This document shows positions 13,545 through 27,300 of a stretch of DNA of 64,000 nucleotides, piece by piece. Within the stretch, counting starts at the first letter, position 1, and every line of letters begins with the position of its first letter. Origin of the DNA: Limanda limanda (Eukaryota > Chordata > Actinopteri > Pleuronectiformes > Pleuronectidae); the NCBI RefSeq assembly GCF_963576545.1, contig NC_083646.1, positions 25,870,527 to 25,934,526 on the forward strand. The letters run 5' to 3'. The notes under the pieces are model-generated. The model saw nothing but the letters and a program-made list of their open reading frames with translations, was not told the DNA's origin and did no database searches. The translations under genes were made by a program, and so were the position numbers.

Positions 13545-15423
13545 TGGTTTGATGAACCACTTCACAGCAGAGGAGGTGTTCGCAGATTTTGTTTCATCCC
13601 TCCGTCGTTTGGTGATGTGCCCATCGTCGGGCCATTATGGGAAAATAGACAGTGTTTGATATGTTATGACATGAACACTCAATTAGATCACCGAGTTCAA
13701 ATACTCCAATCAGCCGTTCGATGCCAAGCAGCTCTCAGAGGGTCCAGATCGGGGTCAGAGCCAGTGACACATCACATCAAAATCACAGGAGAGAGTGAGG
13801 CGTTTTTCAAATCGTATCCATTCACACTGCAAGAAATGGCCGCACGGATGAGGCACTTTTTTTTTTAAAGTCTTTCTTTTTCGGCTGGGAACGAGTAAAT
13901 GTGTGCGGGAATGTCACGTGGGTTGTTTTCAGCACAGCTCAGATGATAATTTTTCTAAAATTACACTTTATCGAATTTAAATCTTTGGGGAAAGGGCTGA
14001 TATGCGCTGGAGGTTTGCGGCTGCATCTCTACAATCGTTGGCCTATAACAGCAGGTTCCAACCAGCCGCACTCTGGACCAAACAACTTTTCCCCATGGGC
14101 ACTTTTTGCAGCGCGCACTCATGCGTCGGAGCGCCGAGACTCGGAGTGTTTGAGACAGGAGGGGACGCAAACAAAGATAGCTTTTATTTCTCCTGCAAAG
14201 ATTAACTGGGCTTGTGTCCCCCTGTGTGTGCCGAACGTGTTTGTGTTTATTAGATTGTGTTTGTCCTCGCAGGCCGGTCAAACCGCCTGGTTACACACGT
14301 TAACTGACCCAAACACCTGCTTCTCACACCGAGCAGCTCTGCCCCATGGCCCCCACAGCTCCCTTTGTCAGCACAGGCTGGGTAGACTGGGCACCACAAC
14401 TCCAAAAATTGAACAGAGTGTCGGACCTGGCATTCAATTCCGTTTTATAATTTTAAAAATGCACTGGCTTATTTCAGAGTTTGAGTTTAGCGACAAATAC
14501 AAGAACCGAGAAGGAAACAAGCAGCAAGTGCTTTAATATCCAGGGGGAAAAAACGTTCCTCCCCATTCACGTGGAGTTTTGGTGAACATCATGCTGCAGC
14601 CTGAGCAGATTTACAGCCTTCATTAAGAGAGAGCCTCAATTAGTGTTTTACTTTCGTGTTACCCGGGGGTTAATTTAAGCGTAATATAACTTATTCCGAG
14701 AAAAAATGACATGATCCGGCGACGGAGCGGCAAACAGATCCCGGTGAAACCTGAACCGTTGCACACAGATCACTCTGCAGCATCCAAAATTCAGCTATCA
14801 CCACTTACGTTATAAGATTTATTGATGTGTTTTGCTCGTAAAAGTGCGTTTGCATATCTATTTTTTCTAATTTAAAGCGTGCGTAAAAGTATCCGCTGCG
14901 ATCTTAAAGCACTGTTGCAGTTTTTACGCGTCACTGTCTGCGAGCATTTCTAACAATATCTAAGAGGATAATACTTGGTCAGTCAGATCAGGGGTAAATA
15001 ACTGTGCTACAGAATTATGCAAGACTGCGCTGATGGAGGAGAAGCAGCGGACAGAAACCAACCTGTTCCTCTGTCCACAAAACTTGTTATGGTGTTGGCA
15101 GATTTCGAGGAGCGGAAAAAGCTTGCGTTTAGTCCGAGCTTCTCTGCAGCCGAGTATGTCCTGTATATGGAGAGCATGTATTCATGCGGCACAATAGAGT
15201 CCTTTGGGTCTTCTTTGTGGAGCTCCACGATAGGATGCGACGACGCGAAGATGTCTTTTAAGAATTTGGATGACCTCTGTCCGTCCTGATGAAGGATTCT
15301 CGCTCCCCTGTTCCTCCTTGGCGCAGAGGGAGAGATGATAGCAGCCGATTGGAAACACGGTATATTCCCAAGGAAAACAAGGAGCAGGCCCAGATATAGC
15401 GTTACCACTCGAGATGCGTCCAT
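9654..15423 (-). CDS. gdf6a: Growth/differentiation factor 6 (BMP family ligand), two coding exons
   Basis: Secreted TGF-beta/BMP-family ligand that signals through BMP receptors and Smad1/5/8 in dorsal patterning, eye, skeleton and joint formation (family knowledge). Coding exons read leftwards: 15423-15063 and 10648-9654, joined in phase 1, total 451 aa. The start ATG is followed by a hydrophobic signal peptide (about residues 1-27). The prodomain contains the family motif [12 protein letters not shown] and an N-glycosylation site (NASF). A five-Arg furin-type site lies at about residues 327-331, before a mature domain with the seven expected cysteines, starting at about residue 350 and ending in CGCR. 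The basic segment [10 protein letters not shown] matches GDF6 rather than GDF5 or GDF7. The prodomain also has a His/Gln-rich insert at residues 211-231. The 4.4-kb intron holds CT and ATA microsatellites. The gene is divergent from sybu. Assignment to the a rather than b paralogue is inferred. Confidence 0.93.
10817..10890. repeat. (CT)n microsatellite in the gdf6 intron
   Basis: More than 30 CT units with a few interruptions, preceded by C-rich CCCACCCACC. In the gene's direction it reads as (AG)n, about 170-240 nt upstream of the exon 2 acceptor. Confidence 0.9.
13381..13543. repeat. ATA/ACA trinucleotide repeat array in the gdf6 intron
   Basis: A run of AAC and ACT triplets grades into a long (ATA)n array from about 13441 to 13543, interrupted by ATC units. 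Confidence 0.85.
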
Positions 15424-16854
15424 GGCTGGAAGAGTGAGCGGGAGATGTTGGGGGAAACTCTTCTTTCTTGTCCCCCTTCTCGGTGAGGTTGGACACGGGG
15501 GAAGCCGCCGGGAGCCGGAGATGATGTTGCGCCTTCAGCGTCGGAGAGCTGCTACTTTTGCGCTCTCTGGTCACACCAGAAGAAGTGCGTTTTGCGCTCT
15601 GGACTCCGCACAAGAGCGGAGACTGTTGGGCCGAGAGAGAAACACGCCCACATGGTCGCTCAGTGCGCGGCTCCCCCAAACAATCCCATGTCACAGACCT
15701 GCAAACAAGACGCGCACTCGATCCAGCGAACCGCCACTGCAGGAGGAAGATATGAGAGGACATGTGGAAGTTGCAGAGATGTTGCTGTTGTTGTTTCTTT
15801 CAGCAGCCAGCTTCTGACTTGTCCACATTATCCACAGAAGTTGACTTTATGGATGTCAATACATTTATCATGATATTATTTCCTGAATTAAGTTACAATG
15901 AAACTGCTCTATTGTCAATTTTGCTCACTCTAACTCTACGATGTTGATAAAAGTAGGTGCCTTTCTACACAGGTGTCTATGTGTCTATGTGTGTGGGGGT
16001 GGGGGTGGGGGGTGGAACTACAGAAGAGTTGTTATGCTCCTTATCAGAGTATCTGACAGCCTGAAATCTTCCAAGGACGCATCGGATCAGATTAGATTAG
16101 ATTTTACGCACAGATAGGTAGCACTACACAAGGTGACCATAAAGTTGTGACATAGATTTTGAAAGCAACATGATGGATTTGGAAGCTTCATTTCACACTC
16201 TAAGGTGGAGGTTTCAGTGAATTAAATGTGATTGATGAGCAAGACAGATGGAATTCCAGGGGCTGAGTGGATGACACTTAAATTCAGTTTTGAAGAAGAG
16301 ACTAGTAAGACACGGAAACGTGGTTCAGTGAACTGGGGTCAGAGGTCTGGCCTTGAAATTCAACCTTAGAGGTGTGAACACAGCAAAGGTTCATCATAGT
16401 CTGGATGTGGACTTGGTCAAAAGTATCAGACCCACTTCTTAATAGCGCTACTGACCTCTAGTGGCCGCCGCTATTCATTACAACGTCATGCCTTGCCATA
16501 TATATATAAAAAAATAGTAAGAAACGAGGACACATGCTGCGTTCAAGTCATCTGGGAAAATCTGATTTTATGGCTGTGTTTAAAAGCTCCCACTGAGCAG
16601 TATGAGCCAGTGCTTCATCCCTCGTCCAAACGTCATAACAGATTTTTGAAATGGCCCATAAGTCCAAAGGAGGGATGTTAGCAGTTATACTTAAAGCTTG
16701 GGTTGTAAATTCTAACATGAAGCAATACATGGTATTGTACTCAAAAGCACAATAAATTACAGTGCAATATAGTTTGGTGCTGGTCCGACCGGTCGAGGTA
16801 GATGGTCCAGTTAAATAGTTTTTTCTGTCCACAGTCACCAAAATTCTTCCTCGA

Positions 16855-16925
16855 ATTTACCATGTAAAGTGAGTTGAGATAAAGCGTGTTGTGATTTAGC
16901 GCTCTACAAATAAAATCCAATTGAA
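16855..16925 (+). mobile_element. LINE 3' tail fragment (L2/Rex-like)
   Basis: The segment around GTTGTGATTTAGCGCTCTAC followed by AAATAAAATCCAATTGAAT matches the common fish LINE tail consensus (TTGTGATTTGGCGCTATA, then AATAAAATTGAATTGAA, recalled). Only the last 70 bases or so are present, a typical 5'-truncated insertion. Confidence 0.6.
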
Positions 16926-17967
16926 TAGTGCAAATAATACAATGTTTCAGGTCATATGGATGGCGGTAGGGGAGGGGGGGGTACACTGTGTCAGTACGTC
17001 ATTGCTCCAGCAGAGGGCCTCAGTGAAAAGAGAAAAAAACTGCTGCTCATGGGTCACATGCTGTTTGAGTCAGTTCCACCCAGTGTCTGCTGCTGCCTCA
17101 CAGCCCCTCTTGACGCATTTGGAAATGAGGAGCATGTTCGAGGCGAGGAGAGAGCAAACATTACGCACCGATATTGCGTAGATGCGCATGACGCTGCGGT
17201 TTAAATGTGACTGTCAGTCTGGTTTCTGCTTTTGTATCTGATCGATCAGGCGATTTAGCAGTGAAAAACTGTGTTGGTAGGTTGCTTTTATAAAGAATCT
17301 GTAAATGCTACAGTGAGAGACTGAAATTTAAAGGGAATGTGAATCTAAAAAAATATCTACATAGGCCTAAATATGGCCCAGAGCAGCGACCAGGACATCC
17401 TCTGATTTCAGCACCATGGAGAGCCAACTCTGCACTGACCAGAGCCATTTGACAGACATGTCTTCTTAACTGCATGCACACGCACATAGTGTCAGACCCA
17501 CATGTCATGGTGTTTATTGTAGGGGCCATGAATCGTGACGCATCGTGGATTTGGATTGATACACTAAAATGTAATATGTAGTGTGGGGATGAGCACCCAT
17601 TTATTATGTATTATACGTGTGTCTATGAATAATAAATCAAAGCATGTGTCATGTGTTGAAAGTCAATATTGCCATGCAGCACATCATACCTTGACATTCA
17701 CATACATCAAGAACATGTGCCAGATTTTAACAGTTAGTGTTTCAAAACGTGTCGAGGCGATATAGGCTGCCCGTCATGTCTGAAGCTTATATCCTTATAT
17801 ATATGCTGGAGATAGCTGGGGTGGGGGGGTGGGGTCCGTGGTTAAGTAATGCCTCACGCGTTATGTAACCCACATGGGATGGTCGTCATATAGTGCGTGT
17901 GCTCTCGGCGGTCTCGCCTTTTGCCCAGTCATGTGTGCGTGTGTCCTCAGCCAGCTCGCAGCTCTCA

Positions 17968-18023
17968 CACACATACACCCACACACACCCACCCCCGCAC
18001 CCCCCCACACACACACACACAAA

Positions 18024-18063
<40 letters not shown>
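17968..18063. repeat. (CA)n microsatellite upstream of sybu exon 1
   Basis: CA-rich tract broken by C runs, then nearly pure (AC)n from about 18007 to 18063. It ends roughly 20-60 nt before the proposed sybu first exon. Confidence 0.9.
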
Positions 18064-18064
<1 letters not shown>

Positions 18065-18084
18065 CCCTCCTCCATCCTCCACCA

Positions 18085-18206
18085 GCATCAGAGGCTGAGC
18101 AGAGCGGAGACTGGCACAGGCGGAGGAGCATCAGCAGCGGAGCGACCCTTTGTGCTTCACCCATAAACGCGCATCCTTCTGAGACGACTCACCATCAGAC
18201 ATCCAG
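18085..18206 (+). other. sybu: Probable non-coding first exon of sybu
   Basis: A GC-richer stretch ends in ATCCAG|GTAAAC, a good splice donor at 18206/18207. The next supported exon begins at 22380, after an acceptor ending GATCAG, and carries the sybu start codon 23 nt in. The first exon would be entirely 5' UTR. The left boundary and transcription start are guesses. A long CA tract sits immediately upstream. Intron 1 would be about 4.2 kb. Confidence 0.45.
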
Positions 18207-18789
18207 GTAAACATTTTATTTATTTCATAAAGACAATATTAACAATAATGCTTAACGCTTTGGGGTTAAATAATTAAAAATAACTATACCCACAGGATGA
18301 GAGCAGGTGTCTGACGAGGAGCTGTTTACAAGTTGAGGAACGACTCTTTTTTACGCACGTCATCAATGTTTTGGGTGGTGCTGGGTGAAATCTGGCCACA
18401 TCTGGCTCCAAGTGGGATGTTTACATCGCTGCTGGTTAAACCCTGTATCTCCTATGTCTTTATTCTAGAGGCATCTGTTCGTTTCAGAAAAGAAAAAAAC
18501 AAACATTGCCAGTATTACTGCGGGGGAGTCAGATTGAATAAAATCCCTCTGCTGGATACAAGCCCACTATGAAAAAAAAGACACTCAATGGAAATGGTTT
18601 TGAAGTGAGATGGTAAACAAAGGGAGGGATGTAAACATGTGGACGCATGAGGACGTCTTGGGTCCCAGGACCGCGGCTGCATTTAATGACTAAAATTAAT
18701 TAAAAACAATTGATGAGACATTCAGGCATTTATTAATTTAATGTTATAATTTCATTGAATTTTATCAGGAGCAATGTTATTATAAATGA

Positions 18790-18804
18790 CCCCCCCCCCC
18801 CCCC
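18790..18804. repeat. Poly-C run
   Basis: Fifteen consecutive C residues in sybu intron 1. Confidence 0.85.
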
Positions 18805-21800
18805 GGTTCATACCCCCTCTATAGAAAAAACAACAAGAAAGACATATGACTACTCTCCCTAGGATGATTCCTGGAAGTGAAAGAGATTATCCATGGAGTA
18901 ATGACATCATGCAGTGATGATGCACTTTGTTTGAGGGCCAGTGAGCTCAGAGCTAGTGCTGTGATTGACGTGCTGCTCAGAAAAGAATGACATTGTTCTA
19001 TTTTCGGAGGGTTATTATTGTCTGCATGGGTTTCATAGGCCTGGCACCTCATTAAGAGTCATATCAAATTAGAACAAAAAGGCTGATAGCATCGTGGAGT
19101 TAAATATGAAAACGGATTAAAGAGCCGCACATTAGTCCATGTGCATGCTCAACATTACAGAGCATTGTGGGATGGATTAAGAGAATCCATGCTGTTTCAA
19201 AAGTTGACCATCTGGATAAGGGCAATAGCTCAACTGGAAGCCTGAAGACTTGTTTACCAGTCATGTGCACATTCTCTCAGCCTCCCACTGACGGCACTTT
19301 TTCCCCACCGCTCTTGTTTTCTGAATCTATGCTCCCACCAGGCTCATGTATGTTTGAATGGCTTTTCACAGGGACTGTGGATCACAGGCAGTTTGTAATG
19401 CTCAGGAAACCTGGAAACCCTGTGTTTGCAGCTTAGATCATGGTTAGCCAGTCGCTCAGTAGGGAGCCAATCAACATTGTCTAGAGTAAAGTGGATGAGC
19501 ACATTCATGATGCAGCTTTAAAGGGTCTACATTTTAGGACAATTAAATAAATACTGCACTATGTTTTTTTGCCTCCACCAACCAGTGCAGGTTTTGTCTA
19601 CATAAAAAAATGTATTCCAGATCCATTTAGGTTTCATGTGACAAGCTCCTTAGAGACCATTGGTCTAGCACTAGAGACAATAACAGGAGAGGATTCCGAA
19701 ATGCATTGGTGGCATTTGTCTGTAGGATGCTACAGTTCTACACAGATTCCATAACTCGTCATGTTCCAGGTTTTACGATCCTCCACGGCTACTTGTGGCT
19801 GAATTAATTTATTAATTTCACTTCCTGCTTTCTCATTATTATTTTATGTTATTTATTTAATTATTTCTCCCCCATTCATCCCCATTAGCTTTTACATCGT
19901 TTTCCGCACAATATTATTGTATATCAATCATCATGGATTCATCCTGCATTTTGTTTTTATGATTAACACTTCAGTTCAACAATACTTTGATAAACAATAA
20001 CAGCCTGGGCAACGATAGAAACACAAAGAGGAACTTAAGCAATAAAATAAGGAAATGTACATAAATACACGTACACCATATACGTAAAATTAAATGAAAC
20101 AATGAAAATAAATTGATGAATAAATATAGGATTCATTGTGGCTTTATGGCATTATACCCTTGCTGCTACCATTAGGTTTTTACTCTTTGAAAGAAAAGGT
20201 TTTACTAGAGGAAAATGATTATAAAGTGCCAAATATACCACAGCCCTGCTAGAAACGACTGAAATATAAGTCAGTAGTGCTTTGATAAGTACACAGATGT
20301 TCCTGAAGGCCACACTCGCCTGCACAGGGACAGAACGTTCAGTCACTCTGAGAAAAACCCTCACACATCACTTCACCTCGGCACACTCTAGATATTCTTT
20401 CAGTGATGGACAGAATCTCAGGAGCAAGCTACACTCCAGAGTTTCACATAATTGGTTCCATCTTACTGGAGTTATCCGTACAGCGCTTCCTCCCAATGGT
20501 TGCTAAGACTGTTGCTAGGGTACAGCTTTTGATGCCTATATAATCTGATTTTGACAAGCCAGTGCACCAGGCAGTTTTGCATTGCTACAGTAAAGTGATG
20601 CTGTGGGAATGCATGAGCGCTAAATAAAAACTGAAACAGTAAGAAAGGTGGTGCAGAACCACCTGGAGCTCAGATCTAATTTGGACTCTGACGACAGGAG
20701 GTGGAGTTTGATTCCTCCCTGTTCTATTTTTGTAAACCCCTGTGGTCCTGTGCTCCTCTGTGATTTGAATGAAGAGGATTTTTGCAAAAGTCGGAACTGC
20801 TAAAACAGGGATGTGGCTGATTAGGGTCATGAATTGGGAATTTAATTATCATTATGATGGACGATTTGGAGGGGAATCTAGGTCATCAAGTTTGAGACTG
20901 ACGCGTTTAAAAAAAATCTGAATGAAGCTACAGGGAAGACTCACAACAGCAGTTCACAGGCCTTGGGGTCAATGACATCATTCCTGAGAAAAAAAAATAT
21001 AAAAACACATTATGCTCTTATGCAACTGAACCTCTTGGCGATGATGCTTGGAGGCAATCAGCAGGAGAAGGGAGGTGAAGTGATTGTATCAAGTTTATTC
21101 AAGCATGAGAGGGAATCTGCATTATTTAGCATTAAGGCATCAATAAGAAATGTCTCTTTCTTGTTTAGATGTGGGAATGAAAATTAAAAGTTTGAAAAGG
21201 GAATTTAAGATTTCTCCATATCTCACTGATAGAAGCACTTTGTAGCTTTTGGGAGGCAAAGTTTTGACTGAGGTTTAGAATAACAGAGGGAAGTTTAGAC
21301 ACCACTCTTCTTTTACTGTGCATCATATCGGATCGTCTCAATCAGGAACGACCTTTCTTCTTCAGAGCTGTGTCTCAGCAGACTTTGGGTCATTTAATAA
21401 GATCTTTGCATACTGGAGATTTGCATTTGTCAACTGTTTTTAGCCACGGTAGCAGCATGTCTACTGTGGTAATTTCAGTCTGGAGATCAGTCCGTTACTT
21501 TAGTCCAGACTGAAGAATTTCAACAGCAGGGGCGGATATAGGAGGGCACTGATCCCCTAACCTTTTTTTTTATATATACATATTCAATGATGTGTTGCTT
21601 TGCTCAAAGCTATAGACAAGCTATATAACAGTAAACAAGGAATGACTTGATTGTGCACTTTACTGAATCAGGAATTGTGCAGATCATATAATTTCCCCCT
21701 CTTTGTAAATTGTGGCTTCTTTATGGTCCCTGATTTAGAAAAATCCTAGATCAACTACTGCTCAGCAGCTCACATAGCTCCTCTAGCGCCAACATGAAGT

Positions 21801-22139
21801 CGGCATTTGTGATTCAGGGTCAAATATCTCAAACAACTATTGGATGGATTGTCATTAAATTCCGTAAAGACATTCAAGATACTTAAAGTATGCAATAATA
21901 TATCTCAGTATTTTTTTGATGAATTGCCATGACCAATTTTTTAGACCAATTACCCCTGAAGACGTACACTAATGACTTTGGGGATTTAAGTGGCGATTTT
22001 TAGTTGACCTATTTAACAAATTATTACTTCAAATGAAGGTAAATGGTTGTTTATTTTCAGCTGTGACGCACATTATTAGTTTCATAAGGTCTTAAAGACA
22101 GTGTGTGCTGGTTTTGGGCTTGTGCCATCTGCATCAGGC

Positions 22140-22142
<3 letters not shown>

Positions 22143-22226
<84 letters not shown>
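22143..22226. repeat. (GT)n microsatellite in sybu intron 1
   Basis: About 42 uninterrupted GT units, ending some 150 nt upstream of the exon that carries the sybu start codon. Confidence 0.95.
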
Positions 22227-22229
<3 letters not shown>

Positions 22230-22402
22230 TGTGGCAGTGGGTGGGATTTAGTGGCGTAACACAGTTCAGACAGAGGACACTTGTTTCGTATAGGGTTCAA
22301 GGGCAGCGTCTAAATGCTGCCACATACTCAGTCCACAGAAAAATGACCGCTGATTTTTCTCCTTTTTTCACTTGATCAGAGGAAAACGCTTCGTGAAGCA
22401 CA

Positions 22403-24317
22403 ATGGGACCGTTCCAAGAATATGAGGTGAGTCTTATTATTGCTACTGTGTGTTGAATCTAAAAAGTAATTTCACATGATTAATAAAAAGATGGAAATAA
22501 AACTAAGTGGGGCTGGGCTTCCTGAAAATTACAGTATGTCCCTGCCTGTAGCTCTGACAGATGTTACTCTGAACAGGAAAAGAAGTCGCCCGAGAAGGGA
22601 AGCCCTCCCAGCCGCATCCCACGCTTGGTCCTCCACCCTTCTCCCCCAAAGGACAAAGGATCACCTCAGTCCGATTCACCGTTTTCAGAGGAGTGTGACA
22701 TCAGCTCCGACCACTCCAAGAGAACCATCAGCAACAACAGCTTTTGCTCTGGTAAGACATTCAAGTCTAGTTCTAAGTTCATACTGATCATAAAAAACAG
22801 GAGCCATTTATTTACAGGTTCCCTTAGGTGCAGGGTTGTATTGCAGTGCTCTAGGTTGAAACATAAAACTCTATTCACTAGCAAGGACCACACCACAACA
22901 ATACGTGATTTAAAGGTTTGAATGGAAATTGTTATATTGCTTGTTGTATGAGCTATTTCATAAGTTTGATATATTCTTATTATTAATTATTGTTTGTTTT
23001 TCATTTAATTTTTTTGAAACTAGGGGGCACTAGGGTCTAGACCAGGCAGGTTTCAAGATAAAGGTAGCAGGTGTGTTAATGAGGAAAAGCACATGTATAT
23101 ATTTTCTTTTAAACGGAAAACCCTTCATTGTGTGAAGGGGTTGAGATGCAGATACGAAGAACAAGAAATGCACGATATGCACCAAACTGAATAATAAGGA
23201 ATGAGGGAGGGGGGGAAGAGAGGAGAAATGGATGAGGGTAAGGATGAGGGAGAAGGATAAAGGGAGGAGGGACGGAGGATGAGGGGATAAGGGAAGGAGA
23301 CTGACAGGATGGGGAAAGGATAAAAAAGGGATGTCGGTAAGGATGAGCAGAAGTATAGGGATGAGGTACAACGGTGAATCGATGAAGGGAAGGTAAAGGT
23401 GTGTTGAAGAATCTGATACAAAGAGAGCATGATTGGTTGACAGGGTAAATGTCGGCTTGACAAGTGGATAGAGTTGTTGTTGAGGTGTGGCCCTGCTCTC
23501 GAACCAAGGTAACATCATATGTGATGAAAACAGAACCTTTGATTCATTTTTTAAAGCAAAGCATGCAGGAATAAAATCTACCAGAAAATGTGTATATGTT
23601 TATGTATGTTCACCCAAAAGTTACAAATAGAGCAAATATGACACCTGATAGTTTGTGTCAGTGTGTGCACAGTGCGTGTGCATGTGCATGTGTGTGTGAG
23701 TGTGAGTACACAGCTTAAATCACAATAAAGGCACCACTTGATAACCACTCTCTGAAAGTGTCGAGCCTTTGTGAAAGCCGTGGTGCTATCTGTCAGACGA
23801 CACCCCGGGCTGAACCTTGAGCTCTGACTGACTGCCTGCCTGCTTGTATCCACTGCCTGCCCCGCACTGCCTGTTCGTGCGCTATTACTGTCTGTGTACC
23901 TGTCCACAATAGATGACACCGGCTGCCCCACTAGTCAGTCTGTGTCCCCCTCCAAAACCCCGTCAGGCTCCGAGCAGAGTCCCCACAGCTCGCCCACACT
24001 ACCCGAGCGCAAGGCCAAAGTGAAACGTGTGAGGGTGATGGCCGAGGGGAGCGGCGACCCACGGAGCGCGCACCGGCACAAGAGGGAGATGAGGTCGGCC
24101 ATGAAAGCCAGAGGTGAGCAGAAACACAGAGATAAAGATAAATGAGAAGAAAATGGTGAAACACATAATAAGAGAAAACAGAAAGACAATCAACAGCATT
24201 TGAAATCTTCACTTTAGTCCTTAATTAATAATGATCCTGGGAATAATCTGCATTTGTGTATTTTCTCTTTAGTTTATGAGTGCTGTTATTCCATGTGCAC
24301 ACTTATATACAACAAAC

Positions 24318-24354
<37 letters not shown>

Positions 24355-27300
24355 TCCTGCATGCCAGTGTTTCCTTTAAGACCAAAGTACAATAACAGTG
24401 TACATATCCGCAGCAGTCCAATTCTCAGGCACGTTGACTTGAGCAAGCAGTGACTCTGAAGGAGAATAATTAACTGTACTGTATCTGTGCTCTGTTAACA
24501 TTCATCAGAAACAGTTAATTCAGCTCCCTTTTCTAATCTGTCTCATTCTGGGGGGCTTGAGAGAAAACTGCTTGATCCAGAGTCAAAATGAGGCCGAAAG
24601 CTGATTGGTGGAGGAAAAGGATTGGGCTCAGGCAATTTGGCTGATTAGCAGGAGGTCCCCACGCTCACTGTTTGTGCACAGGCAGCTCAGTTGACTCACA
24701 AAGTGGTGGAAGATCACTTAGTTTTCTACAGGGTTTTTTTCTCACAATTGTCACCGTACACATAACTATGGTTTTGTTTGATGGGAAGAGATGCTGGTCA
24801 GGTATGACTTTAAATTCAACCTTCAATGATGTCAAACAAATATTGTAATATATATTGATATACTAGTTTTTCCTCTGTTTTGTATAATTATCAGGTTCAA
24901 GGCTTGAGTACTGTGCAGAGTTCCTTTGTGTAAAAAAGTGATTGTGTTGCAGCATGTGAGCAGATTGTGTTGGCATATAACTACTAGATGTGATTGGCTA
25001 ATTGAAGTGGTTTATTCCTACCTCAGTCCAAGACAGGTGTGTAGATCAAGTGAGAGTATCTGTCTGAGAATCTAGAAAAAGGATGTATATGTGTTCATGT
25101 CAAAGTAAATGTACAAATATAGAGCTAAATTTAAATGAGAAAATAACTGTTCACAAATGAAAATGTGAATGAGGGAAACTGGTCCAAAAAATGCATTTGT
25201 TTTTAAATTTTTCAGGCAAAATAGGTGAATCAAGCTTTGTCACTCTTAAATCTGGTGTTACATTTGTGCATAAGAATCATAAAGTCAAACAGTCCAACGT
25301 TTTCTAGCCCTGGCCGCCACTGAAGTTATTGAAAGCTGCTTTCAGACATGCATTTAACTCCTCTGGACGGATCATGTCTGAAAATGTCAAAACACACCAA
25401 ATGCAGGCTTTAGCAACAAAACCCCTGAAAGTATTGAATTGGGGAAGATTCCTTATCTGTCTAATTTCACCTATTCATTCAAAGAGGAATTATGTTAAAT
25501 CCTCTTCACTTCAGACTATGAACACGTTGATGCGTTTCTCTGCAGGTAGTGAGGCAGACTTCAGCTCCTCCAGCAGCACGGGCAGCCTGAAGACCAGGGA
25601 GGGCCTCACTTCAAACTCAGTTGGAAAGAAAGTTCTTTCACGAAGGTATGAAATTCAACATTTTTATCATCCTGATACTTTACTGGGTCACTACTAGACT
25701 GGGAAAAAAAATTGAGCTTAACTAATATAGAAATATTTATTGTAACAGAAGTTGCACTAGGCCCTCAGTGTTCCCATTTCCAAGAAGGTATCTGCAGAGT
25801 AATCTTTTTGTTAAATAAATACCTAAAAGTGGCTTAATTTCTTCAGAATGCACAAAAGCTGAAACAATAATCCTTAATTTCCTGAATGTCCCTTTACAAA
25901 AATATATAATCAAATGACAGATTTCTAACCTAAACTCCATAAATAAGAGAAATCATTATATCCATTAAACAAAAAAGGACTTCTCCCTCCTCCTACTCTG
26001 CTGCTACTTCAGTTGATCAGCACAAGTTGCTGAGTTGGATTTTTTCAAGACTTTTCTAACTTGCATATTATTTTACAAATGTGATCAAACTAATATTCAC
26101 ATAATTCACAAACTCTGGGTCGTTTTTTATGAGGAGGGAGGGAGGTTGCTGTCAACTGGAGTTTAAAATGTCTTCTATAAAGGAATGGACCAATCCAGTG
26201 GCAGCAATCTTGGTAAACAAGCCAATCAAAGGGGCCCCGCCTGTCTCAGCACTCACACACACTAAGGGAAGGACAGAAGGATTTGACAGTTTACAAGGAC
26301 ATGGGTTCACAAATTAACCTAGGGTCAGAACATGCATATAGCCTATTTCATATTTTGGTATATTTTGAATTAACACTTGAGTTCTTCTTGTGGATGTTTT
26401 GAATTAAATTCAATCTAGTCGTTGTGGCCACATCAGACCGCTCCCAGTGTTCAAACCAGCCGGAAGCTTGACAGCCAATCGTGATGCAGAGCTGTACGCT
26501 CCCTACAGGACTCCGCCCAGGCCTGCCTCCTCAACCAATAGCAGCAGCAACTCCAGCCCCACCTCCAGGTACCAAACATGGTTTCCAGTCACTGCGACCT
26601 CCTGGACGTGTCTAACCCCTCCACGTTTCTCCACTTGGATTCTTTACAAACCCAACATTCTCTGCCTGAGGGAGAAGTTAGTAGATTTTGGAGACTGGCA
26701 GATTTTGGATAGTGGCTCAGGGAAATTTGCAGCATAATGATGAGTGAGTGAGTGGGTGGCTGGATTAGGCTCAGACTTTTTTTTATCATTACCCCTCTTG
26801 CATCTGGCTGGGATTATATCGGTCATGATTTGGCTGTGGCCAGGATTAATGGGGGATTGAATAAAAAAATGTCTGAATATGGTACCCAGAGAGCGACCAT
26901 ACTGGCTGAGGCCAACTCGTAACTGGATTAGAGTGAATGCACCTTGGTTTGGAAGAGAGAAGAGGGTCATAAATATTTCAGACTAACAAAGCCTGGAGCT
27001 TGTAAGTGTGGACCACCATGAATTTCTTACATGGTGCTCCAGGCTCCGAGTTACCAGGAGAGTTTATTTTATAGGTTTTATTTCTGTAGGCCTGCTTAGC
27101 CCTGTATATGGGTACACCTACAAATCCTGTTCGCAATATGAATAACAAAGCCTTTTGAGTTGCAGAATCTGCCCCCTTCATCCTATCACATTGTATTGTC
27201 AGCCTTTCTCTCCCTGGCCTGGTTAAGTGTCATGTGACATCTTTCAGTTTCACATGCTACTTTCTCCTGGGCTGTTCTATTTCTGGCAGGGATGCATTGC

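Larger units (their letters stand above)
15424..18080. promoter_or_regulatory. Intergenic interval between the divergent genes gdf6 and sybu
   Basis: About 2.7 kb separates the gdf6 start codon from the probable sybu first exon, so it must hold the gdf6 promoter and 5' UTR and the sybu promoter. It contains a G-rich run (15994-16015), a LINE tail (16855-16925) and CA-rich DNA from 17968. No TATA box could be assigned with confidence. Confidence 0.4.

Noticed and set aside
17861..18210. Open frames of THTHTH or VCVCVC
   Set aside because: Translations of the CA tract upstream of sybu exon 1.
23030..23518. 162-, 132- and 112-residue minus-strand open frames rich in Ser, Pro and Leu
   Set aside because: They arise from a homopurine tract that lacks stop codons on the pyrimidine strand; no family resemblance.
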